Translations under genes and position numbers: made by a program
Notes under the pieces: model-generated
Databases searched by the model: none
What the model was told of the DNA's origin: nothing
Seen by the model: the letters and a program-made list of their open reading frames with translations, nothing else
Source of the DNA: Tubulanus polymorphus
Lineage: Eukaryota; Nemertea; Palaeonemertea; Tubulaniformes; Tubulanidae
Assembly: GCF_964204645.1 (NCBI RefSeq)
Contig: NC_134031.1
Span: 2,339,001-2,403,000 of the forward strand
Length of the DNA: 64,000 nucleotides
Direction of reading: 5' to 3'
Part shown: piece by piece, positions 13,012 through 23,428 of the stretch
Layout: every line of letters begins with the position of its first letter
Position numbering within the stretch: the first letter of the stretch is position 1

Positions 13012-14859
13012 TTAGAACGCATGCATTGTTAAATACTTTGAATAGTACTTCCTATAAAAGATTTCTAATTTTGGAAGCAGAGATAGTTCACAGTGTTTTT
13101 GATCATGATAAACCCTCTCTACATAAAGGTCCTTATGAGTATAAACAACGAAATAGCACATTTTCCGTTTGCAAATATGCAACTGTCCTTGAATCTGATC
13201 ATAGTAATTATGCGAACGTTTCAGCTTCTTATCTTTTGCACTAAGAAACTTGAAGTATGGCCCCGGAGCAATAAGTTCATTTCTACCGCGATACGGACAT
13301 TTCACTTCAACAATGGCATCCTCAGACACAAGGCCATCTGGGCTCGCGCCTAGATAATCTATATCTGGCCTCACATGAAGTCCGCAAGGCTGTACTTTAA
13401 CGGAGAATTTACCTTCAAAAGCCGCTATCGCCTTACTTTCGAATGTCTTTCCATGGCAAACAGCAGCATTTCTCAACGGAATATTATCGTGAAGAGATTT
13501 ACACAATTTGTCGATATTGCGCCTTTTCGTGAGCGAAACAATTTCACCGAAACGAGATGCAGTTAATCGTAGCTGCCTTTCCTGAAACCATTGACTAGAT
13601 TCTGCCTGCTTCCTAGTACTCCTTTCTAGTAATATTGCCTGTGTTTCATTTAACTGAAAAGGCAAAATGGAATATTAATTATAAGCACAGAGGGAAGGAT
13701 AACATAGGTCACTCTCAGACACGTTGATTAAAAACTTACCTTAATAGAGTTTTCCACCCAATATTCAAGCAAAGTTTTTTTCAGATAATCATGGTCAATT
13801 GCTGCTGTTTTGATATCGGCTTTCTTGTACTTATACTTGATGGGTAGGTCTAAAGACGATACAGAGCAGTAATTAAGGACAATTCCCCGGACATAATCCT
13901 CGTATCCAGCTGATTTCCGGTATTTCACAGGCCTTGGATCCTCCATTGATACCTCGCGTTTCTTTGATTTTGATAGAGGTAAGTCACCAGCCTTGACAGG
14001 GGAACCTGTTAAGAAGTGACGGGTAAATTTAAACAAGGTCACAGCCGAGCTAAAAATTGAAAACCAAGTACATTATGTAAAACATTGCCATTACATCAGA
14101 ATTTATAAAAAATAAGATATATAGGGTACGAATTTGCTGAATGGTGGCGATGTAACCAAACAACTTACCAGTATAAACAGACTTGGGCTTATGGAATGTT
14201 TGTAGATTTTCCGTACACGATTTAAGTATTTCGGGAGCGTTAGGCCCATCTGATGACACAAAATTAGCAAACATCAAAAGTACAGCCGCGACATGCTTAC
14301 AGGTCCCATTAGGACCCTTACCGGCAGGGCACTCACAATGGCTGTTTCTGAATTCACCAGTTGTTTGAGACAATGATATCTGGTACGAGTATGAGATCTG
14401 CAATGAAATATAAAAATAAACTAATCAACAATGTTTGCTACATTACAACCTTTTAAGAATACAGTTGTATTGCAGATTTATGTGGATTTAAAGGAGGGAA
14501 TATTGTGTTATTTTGATGAAATATAAAACTGGCCTACCTTTTTTTTCATAGCAGCACCAACTAATCCAGTCAGATAAACAATTCCGCTTTTGATGAGAAT
14601 ACTGCAGGCTTGAACACGTTGCGATTCTATGAGCTGCTGACCCTTCTCAATAGCTTTAATGTCTTTGGTACAGTGGTTGTCCATTGCCATTCTATACGTG
14701 AAATATGCAGTTACTGTGTCAATATTGAATTTTGGCAATACAATCTTATGATCATTTGTAAGCTGTTTGAAACCGCATGTGGGCCATTCCGGAACTGTTT
14801 CTTGTGGTAATGTTATGGCCGGTCCCCTAAAATCGTTGTTACGGCCGTATGCTTCTAAT
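13012..14859 (-). CDS. SWIM zinc finger + YqaJ-type nuclease, second transposon protein (four exons, 5' end open)
   Basis: Exons are 14859-14538, 14397-14169, 14005-13740 and 13653-13012. All junctions are GT-AG (GTAGGC, GTAAGT, GTAAGT; TTGCAG, AACAG, TTTCAG) and in phase, giving at least 485 residues counted from the Leu codon at 14858. Residues 128-142 are a SWIM zinc finger, CxC-x9-CxH (CECPAGKGPNGTCKH), in the second exon. The last exon is a YqaJ / lambda-exonuclease-like PD-(D/E)xK nuclease with Glu344 (GKTFES), Asp378 (GASPDG), Glu388 and Lys390 (VEVKCP), and the YYDQIQGQLHI motif. The role in transposition is unknown; processing of DNA ends is an inference. The first exon begins with the last base of a codon, so an upstream exon is missing. 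One phase-compatible candidate ends at about 15075 (TTG AG|GTGACG) and gives a 39-residue hydrophobic leader, but the donor is weak. Confidence 0.88.
13741..14005 (-). other. Linker exon of the nuclease gene
   Basis: Between the SWIM finger and the nuclease domain. It encodes GSPVKAGDLPLSKSKKREV, a Lys-rich stretch that could be a nuclear localisation signal, then SAGYEDYVRG and a predicted helical region ending NSIK before the splice into the nuclease exon. The SPVKAGDLP segment appears to be a conserved feature of this protein type, as I recall it. Confidence 0.6.
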
Positions 14860-15059
14860 CTGCAATGAACACGAAATAATCATGAAATATAAACATCTAA
14901 TGTCAAAAATCATTCAATCAACTAACAGAAAGTTGACCCAGAGTTGAAATGTTACATCGAAATGATTACTCCAAGCATGGACGTCTATACGTCCATGGTC
15001 ATACAGATTTGTATTTAACTCAACTGTGTTGTGGTAAGAAGGTATATAAGTAAGGTATT

Positions 15060-15497
15060 CAGTTTACCGTCACCTCAAGTTGATCAGGGTTCTGACTATA
15101 ATTCCAATAACATATAAAAATTCAATAGAGACTAGACACAGCAGCAGACATGTCCAATGATTTATGGATACATTGGCAGTAAAATTTGGCATCAGCTTCA
15201 ATTCATGTTCGATAGATGGCGCCAGTGGTAACTCAGCTGTTGCGATGGTTAGCTGACAAGGCGTCCTACATCCCGATAATAATCCCTACATTTCAAGATA
15301 TAAACATTGCCATCTAAACTTCTCAAGGCAATCATAATATCAAATAGTGATTTAAAAAACGTTTTATCGATGACTTTTATGTGCATTATGTTTATTTTCC
15401 GGACATGAAAACCGAAAAATAATGAAAGATATCGCGGGACGGGACGCGTGGGACCGGCCATAGCCATCCTCGCAGCCCGGGCTGGTGACGGTAAACT
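15060..15497. repeat. 14-base inverted pair around the right end of the transposon
   Basis: AGTTTACCGTCACC near 15060-15073 is repeated as its exact reverse complement, GGTGACGGTAAACT, near 15484-15497. The match extends poorly on both sides. It may mark a small nested inverted-repeat element at the transposon's right edge, or one arm may belong to the transposon end. Confidence 0.35.
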
Positions 15498-17185
15498 TGT
15501 ACTATACCCTGACCCACAACCCACTGAGGTTTAGCTTTCATCTCTGGATCTATTAAAACACGTTCATTTCACTTGAGCATAGGTCTAGAATCATCGATGA
15601 TTTTGGCAAAAAATCACTGTTGATTCCATGATCATTGCAACATTTTTGCGCAGACTAAACGACTGAACACCATCAACCGCATGGAAATATGATCGACATT
15701 TAAATTACCTTTCAATTAGGTTGATTTTCCTCCCATAGGTTACCGCACCTCGTCGGCTTAACTCTTGTTTCAGCTTCGGTACAGTCCATGACCCGTAATT
15801 CTCTGACATTATTACAATTTAAAAGTAGGAAATCGAGCGCGGAAGTGAGCGGAAGTCGATACGCGATGGCTACTAACGCACACACGCCACCTGGTGTCCA
15901 TAGCGACGGCGAGCCCCATTTCGCAGTATCACATGAGGACAGTTGCACGTCAGAGACAATGCCGCCACTCCCGCTTTGTGTGTGTGTATAAAACATATAA
16001 GGCCCAGGTGGACAAAAAAACAATGATTGCATTCATACGTGCAAACCATTCGGTATTTCACGGAATTCGTTGGTAGTAGATCGTACTGATGAGCCAAACA
16101 AGGCCAAAGTGCGTATCACACTTCGAGATGGAGTGGTCTTTTGACGTGATAATCCGCGTCGAGTTTGCCAGTAGCCTGACGCCAGGGACGGACGTGTCTC
16201 GACGCAATTACCAACAGTAAATTACCCATTTACAAACATATTCCTTCGACTCGAACTTCTGGGAGAAAGAAAACAATCTAGTTACGCAAATGAGCAAACA
16301 GCTGTGGCCGGGGCTTCCGATGGTGGTAATGTTGTTTTACGGACAAAAAGCTAACACGGGCCAATGAAGATCTAAGCCCGAGCAAACACAATTTAATTTT
16401 CATCTCGTCACGTTTGGTAATTCGGCAAGAAAGATGCGCACGTTCTTGTCAATATATAACAGTAACCAATATATACAGTGGACAATACGACGGAATTAAC
16501 TGAAGTAGATATATCCACTAATACTAACAAAGGAGCAACACTCATTTTTCACGTCGACGACAAAGTCTCGCTTGACGCTGTAACAAAACTTATTTATCTG
16601 CAGCACCGGGGAAAAAAACGTCGTACCGGGAAATCGGTTAACCTTGCGGACAATACCGAGAAAAGCACAATGAATCTGGCGTCGTCCCCGCGAGGGCGAA
16701 GAAAAACTACAGCCGTCGCAATTCTCGAAATATACCCCGGAGGAAAGGACCGTCGACGATTGTCATCGTTTGGGTCTATCTTCCCCCGAAGCTCGGACTA
16801 GTAAATCTACACGATATACGATAAAAGAATTACGAAGCAAAAAACGAAATTTTTTGCACCTCCTGCAGAAGACGGTGTAGCAAAGGTGATATTTACTTTA
16901 TTCGCGTCATTTCGATTTGTTTGACATTCAAGACAGTTATCGCCTGAGGTCAAGCAATAATCGAGTGGAATGTTTTTGATGTCTCGCATATCGAACAGAT
17001 TCCACGTCATCGCTGTGGCACCCACTAACATCGAATTAAACGGCGTCTTGAGTTGCGAAACGATTAAGCCAGGGTCAAACGGGCCCGAACTAGACCCGTG
17101 TCAGATTTGGCTCGCATGCTTAATAAGGAGAGCGCGTTCATACGTAAATCACTCACTCGTTACTAAAATGCTATAAAGACGATAC
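15241..17185. other. Non-coding stretch right of the transposon
   Basis: Several mid-length frames overlap on opposite strands. One (16478-16801) begins at GTG rather than ATG and encodes a basic polypeptide with no domain. I support no gene here. Confidence 0.4.
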
Positions 17186-17215
17186 TGTGGCAAGTGAGGT
17201 GCACTAACTCCAGAA
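17186..17215 (+). repeat. R1 fragment (half-unit)
   Basis: ACTGTGGCAAGTGAGGTGC resembles one half-unit of R1. Very short, so low weight. Confidence 0.25.
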
Positions 17216-18084
17216 CCAGTAAAAATTTATACTCAATGATTTTCCCGGTGCTAGAATGTGGTATGGGCCTGATCCGCCATTTTTTGGTCGAGCTATATTT
17301 GGCCCACACCAAGCAGGCACGGTCCCATTTGGCCCGGGGTGAATGAACCCATTCGGGACCAGTGACCCGATCATGGCACGAACCAAATTATATCTAGGTC
17401 CAAAAGCTCGTAGCTTTGCATGTCGTCAAAAAGGTCAATACAGAAAGTGGCACACCCAAATCATGGGTGCTGGGGAGGGAGCAGTCGTTATTTCGGATCT
17501 CAGGCATTGACCTCGAGCATCGATAACGCAATCAAACGAGACCCGGAGATTTCTATAACGCGGGACGCCGTTTTCTACCCGCCGATTATCGAGCGTCTTG
17601 TGCCCTATACAATCCAGAGAGCGGAACCTTCGATATTTAGTGAACATATCTGTTAATGAATCGATAGAATATTGCCAAATGACGGACTGGGAATTTTGTC
17701 AGGTGTTCAGTTTGCCGTTGGCGCATGACCCGACCGGCTCTAAACCGACGAGGAATAAATACACCGCCCCGTAGCAAACAGTGGTGCATTTGAAGCCCGA
17801 TCAAAGCGATCAAAGAGCATCATTTACCGTAAAATCCTACGATAACGGATATAAAAAAGCGTTTTGCTTATGGAGATAAATGATTGATATTCACGGTTTT
17901 TGTTTGCTCGTTATTTTGATGCGGCGGTTTTTCGGAAGGCTCTCTCCGTATCGAGAGTATGAAAGCGTAGCCGCCTAATAACTGCTCGATATACCAACAA
18001 AAACCGATGGCGTAACGCGATGTCTATCGATACGAAAATGCCACGAGCTAAATCGTTATCGCTACATGTTTATTGAAGTGTAAA
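17216..18084. other. Non-coding stretch with GGGCCC-rich words
   Basis: Between about 17245 and 17380 the words TGGGCC, TTTGGCCC and CCCGATC recur at irregular spacing, as they do less clearly near 7200-7230. This may be a decayed tandem repeat. No gene seen. Confidence 0.3.
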
Positions 18085-18440
18085 ATGAAGAATTGAATTC
18101 GTCCGAGAAATTGAATAGCTGGACAGGCGTCTATGGCTCGGCCTATCGTCGTAGAGTTTATAGGGGGTTTGTGAAAAGATTTGCAAAATACAGTCGTAAC
18201 TTTCGTCGTAACTTTCAGGATGAGGGAGTTTTGAAAAGGTTTCTTCAATTCCAGTAAAACTCGATTCATTTTGAGTGCAAAAATAGAATTGAATTTGTCA
18301 AGAAGATAGGACAGCTGGACAGGCTTCCCTCGATTATACTAGATGGTTAGGCCTATCATCGTAGATATTTATTCAAATTTGGGGTTTGCAAAAATATTTT
18401 CCAGTTTATAATAATTTCCACTTCGGGAGGATGGAGGATA
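18085..18440. repeat. Diverged tandem duplication, about 196-216 bp period
   Basis: Two consecutive units share AGAATTGAATT.GTC, AGCTGGACAGGC, GGCCTATC.TCGTAGA and GGGGTTTG...AAA in the same order. The offset between matching words grows from 196 to 210 to 216 bases because of small insertions in the second unit. It is non-coding and shows an old local duplication. Confidence 0.65.
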
Positions 18441-19182
18441 AGAAGGTCGTTTCCACTTCGATTCCAGTCCCAAGATCCTCGCCTACGAGCGGCGGTTTAA
18501 GTCAACATCGGGCTTCTGCCTATAAGCCGGAATATGATAAGAGGACGTGGGTTCGGCTTAATCGCTCTTAAACAACCTCTTACTGCCTGTGTCCGCCTTT
18601 TTAAAATGTTTCCGTATCAAAGGTTTAAATCAAGAAAAATTAAAAGGGATAGGTCTAGATGATGATCAACGGCATACTTTTTAGACATTACAGCGAGTGA
18701 GCGATTTATCGATAAAATCGATGACGCATTTCAAAATATAACGGTTAAGTGGTCATCCGAATTTTGTATCATATGAATGTATTTTTTTCACTTTACTCAT
18801 CATCGGCGCAAATTGGAACAACGATGCATTATACATATATAGATATTGTATATACCGATGACATTTTACTGCATCAGCTAATTAGAATATAAAACGACGG
18901 GTAATGTACGCGAGCGTGTCAAACAAAGACCATTAAATCGCGAAACGAAAATTCGACCCGACGAACCTATTTAAGTTGATGAATATGGATGTTTTATCAG
19001 ATAACGCCACAAACATGTACGAAACAGAGTGGATAATTTGCTAACACTGATTACATACTTTGTCTTCGCAAACGATCGTGGCATCTTCTGTACAGGGAAA
19101 GGCTTCTGCTTTTTAAAATAGACCTCATGCGTTGTTGTATGGACCTGCAGCGGCCTTTAAAGAGGGTTTTGCATCGGAGCGG
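18441..19182. other. Non-coding stretch, nothing recognised
   Basis: AT-rich sequence without a convincing frame, array or RNA gene. Confidence 0.45.
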
Positions 19183-19445
19183 GGCATAACAATATTTACG
19201 CCGCGACAACAGGGCCGTCAGCTAGCGCCCTCTTAGCCAGCGGGCGCTGCTGTTTGTAACCGCGTCTATCATTGGCTACACTTTTCTGCCAATCACAGAT
19301 AACTTCCGGGTCATTGTTGGTAGTCTCGGCGTAAAAACTTGTAGAAATGCATTCACCAAGAATCTTAGTGCCTGATGTTACCACAAGGTACTGGGATCGT
19401 TGAGCGATGGAGGTCGCTGTGGATACAACCATTCCCAGGACTGGG
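19183..19445. repeat. R2 dispersed repeat, fullest copy
   Basis: The first half (ATAACAATATTTACG, CGACAACAGGGCCGTCAGC, GGGCGCTGCTG, then an ATTGG..CCAATCA pair) aligns with the copy at 24.5 kb. The second half (GGATCGTTGAGCGATGGAGG, GGTCGCTGTGG, ACAACCATTCCC, GGACTGGGTGA) aligns with the copy at 45.9 kb. Only this copy carries both halves, so the unit is at least about 260 bp. A 92-codon minus-strand frame runs through it but is the repeat read in frame, not a gene. Confidence 0.65.
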
Positions 19446-19569
19446 TGAAAAAATGCCATGATCCAGTTACACAATCCTGAGTTTAGATTTGATTCGTTAA
19501 CTATTTGAAAATGAAGTAATTTTATCTCAGCGTCAAATAAATAGTTAACCTTTATAGTACTCGTCTCGT

Positions 19570-19620
19570 TATTTAAGTTTATATAAGTTAACTCTATAAC
19601 TCATAACAGTGGAACCGGGT
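19570..19620 (-). repeat. R3 dispersed repeat, minus-strand copy
   Basis: Reverse complement of AGTTAACTCTATAACTCATAA followed by CAGTGGAACCGGGTTC, matching the GGTTCCAC-AGTT-ATGAGTTA-AGTTAAC layout at 32.6 kb. Confidence 0.5.
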
Positions 19621-20774
19621 TCATGTCATTTTTGAATATGATAGAGAAATAAATGGATTCGGTTTCCAATTTCATTTCAAAATGTTTCTTTTATGTATAA
19701 TAGATGTATATATCATTTCGTAATGCCGAGTTCGGTCGTTATGTATATAATATTCACTGACAGCAATTCACCGCGAAATTTATTGCATCTTTTTACGACC
19801 GAAACCATTATTCGCTCAATTCGAGAAAACAACGTTTACGAGTATTTCGATACTCATAAAAACGCGATGATATTATCCAGGAATGAAAGCATTAAAGCGA
19901 TGCGCTCCACGTCAACTCTAAATCGCGCGACACGCAGATAATAAAAACGACTGAAACCGAAAATAAGATGACTAGCTCGCGTGTAAAGTTTTCAATATCG
20001 GGACTCGAACCGCGTGGAATTTTGATTCGACTCCCGAAACTGAAATTGGAAATAATTAAACCTCAATGGAATCATAAGCAGTTATCTACGCTTCAGATAT
20101 CATCGTATCGCGTACTTATCTTTCACGCTAGGCGAACAACTTTGATTTCAATCGCTGAGACCGGGTTATTAGATAGTTCGACACGAGCATGCATGAAATA
20201 TCCATCGTTCCAGTTCTAGCCAGAGGCGCGAGCGTTTTGATTTGAAACGCTCTTCAAAGATTATCGCCCCGTGGTGGATGCCTCTTTCGTTTTGATAGTA
20301 AATTAACACGTAGTAACACTAAACGCTACTTGTAGTGTGTACGAGTTTTCAGGAGTTTGGAACGACATCGAAATTGGACGCTTTAAGTAGAATTCGTATT
20401 TTTTCCAGACTGTTGAACGCGTTAATGCCTCCTGGGCTACCCATACTTCAGTATCTGATTAAGATGATCTTTTATTTCGAGGAAAAATCGGTATTGCGCG
20501 AACGCATGCGAAGCGCTCTCCAATCTTTTCCAATTTGCTTCACGCTTTCGAGACGTTTTCAATTTGTTTTTAATGCGATCCCGGTCAAAGAGGAATTTAT
20601 CTCGGGGTTCAAACAATCTGCTAGGCGTCGGCGTTTTGAACGTTAATTAAAATTGCGCGTTCGGCCGTACGTAATTTCCTGGATATTTTAATTGCAGTTT
20701 GTCTAATCAAGTCTGATCGAACGGAACGTTCGGGGATTCGCATCAAAACCATCGGGCGTAACGTCAACTTTATA
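19621..20774. other. Non-coding stretch
   Basis: Contains a run of adjacent short plus-strand frames (19693-19941, 19968-20219, 20335-20646) with no domain and no splice signals joining them. Confidence 0.4.
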
Positions 20775-20810
20775 GATATGTGGCAAGCGAGGGTCTACCG
20801 GAGGTGACCT
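20775..20810 (+). repeat. R1 fragment (second half-unit)
   Basis: TGTGGCAAGCGAGGGTCTACCGG matches the second half-unit of R1; the tail is not recognisable. Confidence 0.4.
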
Positions 20811-22556
20811 ATTTTGGCGTTTTCAACGAGAACTCGAAACGCGAAATGACGTTATAAGAAAATGAATTTCGATCTATTTCAAAAGAAAGTAAATATGAGA
20901 GATAAGTGGTTTTTTTCTTGTAGAAATCCTTAGGACTCACGATCAAAGGGATTTAACTATACGCAGATTCTATACGTATTTACAACGACGTAGAAAAATA
21001 CATAAAAGAAAGTTATATACACAATTCGTTGCCGTGTTGTGACGCATGCGAGCGTCTTTTTTCGGAAACTTTGACTCCTTTCGTTCTCGAACGGTATAAG
21101 ATCCCGCGCGCAACAGATCAAACGAACGGATTTTCGACGGATTGATATAGGATTCGCTCCCCGTCGTCGTCGCCGAGTAAAACGAGAAAAAAATACCGAT
21201 CCGATATCAACATGAAAGAGCGTTTTAGTGAGGAGGATAGCGGCGACAAGACGTGAACGAAAAGGGAACGACAAATTGATGTTAAAGCCTCGTTACTATA
21301 TACGATGTTTAAGAGGAGAGGCGAATTTCTAAGTGATGTCAAATATGAGAACAAACTCCGATCCTTTTTAAGTCAAAAAATCATAAAAACATCCCCGGAA
21401 AGTATTTAGTACACCGACCACCGATAAATTAATAAATTTAATGGGCAAAACAAATTACGTTCGAAACATTTCTAGATTTGTATAAGTTATGGAAAAACGA
21501 TGATTACTAATGTTGTGCACACAGTTCCTGATTGTTTTGACTGCAAAATGTTGCTTCCATCTTTAAAGATGTGTCAACATGTATGTTATTAGTTTAAGTA
21601 GGGTTGGAAAGATTTGTGGCCAAAAATTAACGAAACTTGTTTGAGTTCTTGTGGACTTGCTTCTTCTTATGCCGGAGACTAGATAAACAAGGCCCTGGTG
21701 TCTGCCAGTAGAAGCTATGCTTATTTTGTTCAACCCACCAAAAGTAACGATTCGTGGTTAGTAAATATTCATCTCGACCAGAACGAAATGAACCCACTTT
21801 GATGATGACTGTATACATATATGGATGTGCGTTCATACATATAACGCATGATTACGTGATGTTTTTCCCAAACTACTATCAAGGCCCGATACACGGGTTC
21901 GATTGACGACCGCGCGCGAGGTTGTGTCCGTGTTTTGAACGCCGGAGACAAATCACCTCAATGACGTATACAGCGTCACCTGCGAAAGAGCATTTGATTT
22001 ATTACCTCGGCGACTGGAGAGGAAATGGCGTTAGTGCCGTCGGGGCTTAGTTGAAGAGGTGCGTCTTAACCATAATAGACGCCGCGAGAAGATTACAGTG
22101 AACGAGAATAAAACTTCAACAAATCACAGCAGTGCGGCCAACATTTGATTTATTTGCACGGCACGATAATGGTGGTCGCAAAGGGTATTTTGCTTGTAAC
22201 TGCGACGTACTGTAATGAATAGTTTCGGGGCGACAGCTCGCTAAGTGAGCGAACTGTCTGATCGTTCGAGTGCCTATAATTAGCGGGTCGCTCTCACGAG
22301 GCTGGCTCCGAACGAGTCTTTGTCACCCAGTCACCCAGTCGCTCGCTCGCTCAGCGGTGATGAATGAATAAACCCTGTAATTTCAATAAAAAACGGAACT
22401 GGTTTCCACGTCGTTACGATAATAATTTAGGTTTTATGAAGGAAACTTTCGTTTTTGTCATCCTCGCTTACCAGGGTTTGTTCGCCTCCAGCAAAGTGCA
22501 CGCTAGTACACATCCGTCTTGATGAGACGAGAAGATACACAATATCCGTGTAACAT
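20811..22556. other. Non-coding stretch
   Basis: Short overlapping frames only. A direct repetition of GTCACCCA and GCTC occurs at 22321-22351 (CACCCAGTCACCCAGTCGC). CATCCTCGCTTACCAGGG near 22459 nearly matches a word at 26.14 kb (CATCCTCGCTTGCCAGGG). Confidence 0.4.
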
Positions 22557-22701
22557 GATAACGAGAGAAATCCCAAAAAAATGAAGCAAAAACACTTGAA
22601 TAGAAGAGTATTATATATTTGCGCAACGTTTCGGCTAAAGACTATTAGCCATCATCAGGCGTACTTTTGGCTGAATCTATTGTGGGATTTCTCTCGTTAT
22701 C
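22557..22701. mobile_element. MITE-like element, 145 bp, 19-bp perfect terminal inverted repeats
   Basis: The ends are GATAACGAGAGAAATCCCA and its exact reverse complement. Inside lies CAACGTTTCGGCTAAAGAC, then ATTAGCCATCATCAGG. I associate that GTTTCGGCT...AGCCATCATCAG motif with small dispersed elements in invertebrate genomes. It has no coding capacity, so it would depend on a transposase made elsewhere. Target duplication is not evident: the flanks are TAACAT and TGTCTTG. Confidence 0.75.
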
Positions 22702-22875
22702 TGTCTTGTGAACTCGGGTGAGCACAACCAAACCCTGTGACACTGCATATTCTTACAGTACACCACAAACTGAGTCTGAACTTTTGTTTATTTGTTCGGC
22801 TATCACAATCCCGTGGGTAAAGTGTATAGACAGGTAGACGTATATAAACCCCGGAGATCGTTTGAAATCTACCAT

Positions 22876-23100
22876 TTAGCCCAAAAAAAATCGATACCTT
22901 GTTTCTCCGCTCTGCTGAGCTTAAATGTTGACCCGGCCGACCGCCTATCTACCCTATACATTACTTTTTTTCAAAAATCGTGATCAATTTCACCATAACA
23001 GACCCGGCCGCTATAGAAATGAACTGTTTATAAATTTTATCATATTTTACAAAAATGACCCGGCCGCTGCGGAGAAACAAGGTATCATTTTTGTTTAGCC
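22876..23100. mobile_element. Second inverted-repeat element, about 0.2 kb, with three GACCCGGCCG words
   Basis: GATACCTTGTTTCTCCGC at 22893-22910 recurs as its exact reverse complement at 23069-23086. A weaker A-rich outer match (TTAGCC.. and ..GGCTAA) continues on both sides. Inside, GACCCGGCCG occurs three times (near 22930, 23002 and 23057), the last next to the right arm. It is non-coding, likely a non-autonomous element or a large hairpin-forming repeat, and lies about 0.2 kb from the preceding element. Confidence 0.65.
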
Positions 23101-23370
23101 TTAATTCTATGGTTTCTCATTGTTAACTCATACGATGCGGATTTGAAACCGTTCATGTCTAATGAGTCCCAGCTGCCAGTGTTAACCGAGACTGCTGCGG
23201 CAGAAACCGCCCACTTACCGGACTCATCATCAAAAACAAAGACGTGAGTTTGTTCAAATAAAGCGTTATGTAAACAAGATTGAGGTGCCGTAAACGGATA
23301 AGATTATCAATCAAATTTCCTGCAGATATCGAAGATTTTTCCGTGTGAAGGAGTAGCGGCAAGACCGACT

Positions 23371-23428
23371 ATACTACTAGCGAACCTGGCGAATTCTCGC
23401 TTGCCACAGCCAGCTCCTCCGTAGTATC
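23371..23428 (-). repeat. R1 dispersed repeat copy
   Basis: On the minus strand: GGCTGTGGCAAGCGAGAATTC, then GCCAGGTTCGCTAGTAG. The first half-unit is degenerate (GGAGGAGC). The junction GGTTCGCTAGTAG is exact. Confidence 0.65.

Larger units (their letters stand above)
10400..15240. mobile_element. Two-gene ISL2EU/IS4EU-type DNA transposon (ends approximate)
   Basis: Seen: a THAP + DDE transposase gene on the plus strand and a SWIM + YqaJ nuclease gene on the minus strand, convergent and separated by about 0.8 kb of AT-rich DNA. Both are free of stops and frameshifts and have canonical GT-AG introns that keep phase. Known (from memory of repeat classification): eukaryotic ISL2EU/IS4EU-type elements pair an IS-like transposase with a YqaJ nuclease protein. 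Inferred: one recent and possibly still complete insertion. The ends are not resolved. Both sides carry a GATGGCGC word (about 10401 and 15216) in direct, not inverted, orientation. A loose inverted match of GTTA..TGGC.CC...GAA..TGAATTG runs inward from about 10414 on the left and from about 15232 on the right, too diverged to call terminal repeats. No target duplication is assigned. Confidence 0.85.

Noticed and set aside
13026-13566. Plus-strand frames opposite the nuclease exon
   Set aside because: Antisense shadows of the well-supported YqaJ exon.
10400-15232. Terminal inverted repeats of the main transposon built on the GATGGCGC word
   Set aside because: The word is in direct, not inverted, orientation on the two sides, and the inverted alignment nearby is too poor for a young element.
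19196-19474. 92-codon minus-strand frame as a gene
   Set aside because: It coincides with the R2 repeat, whose other copies do not keep the frame.
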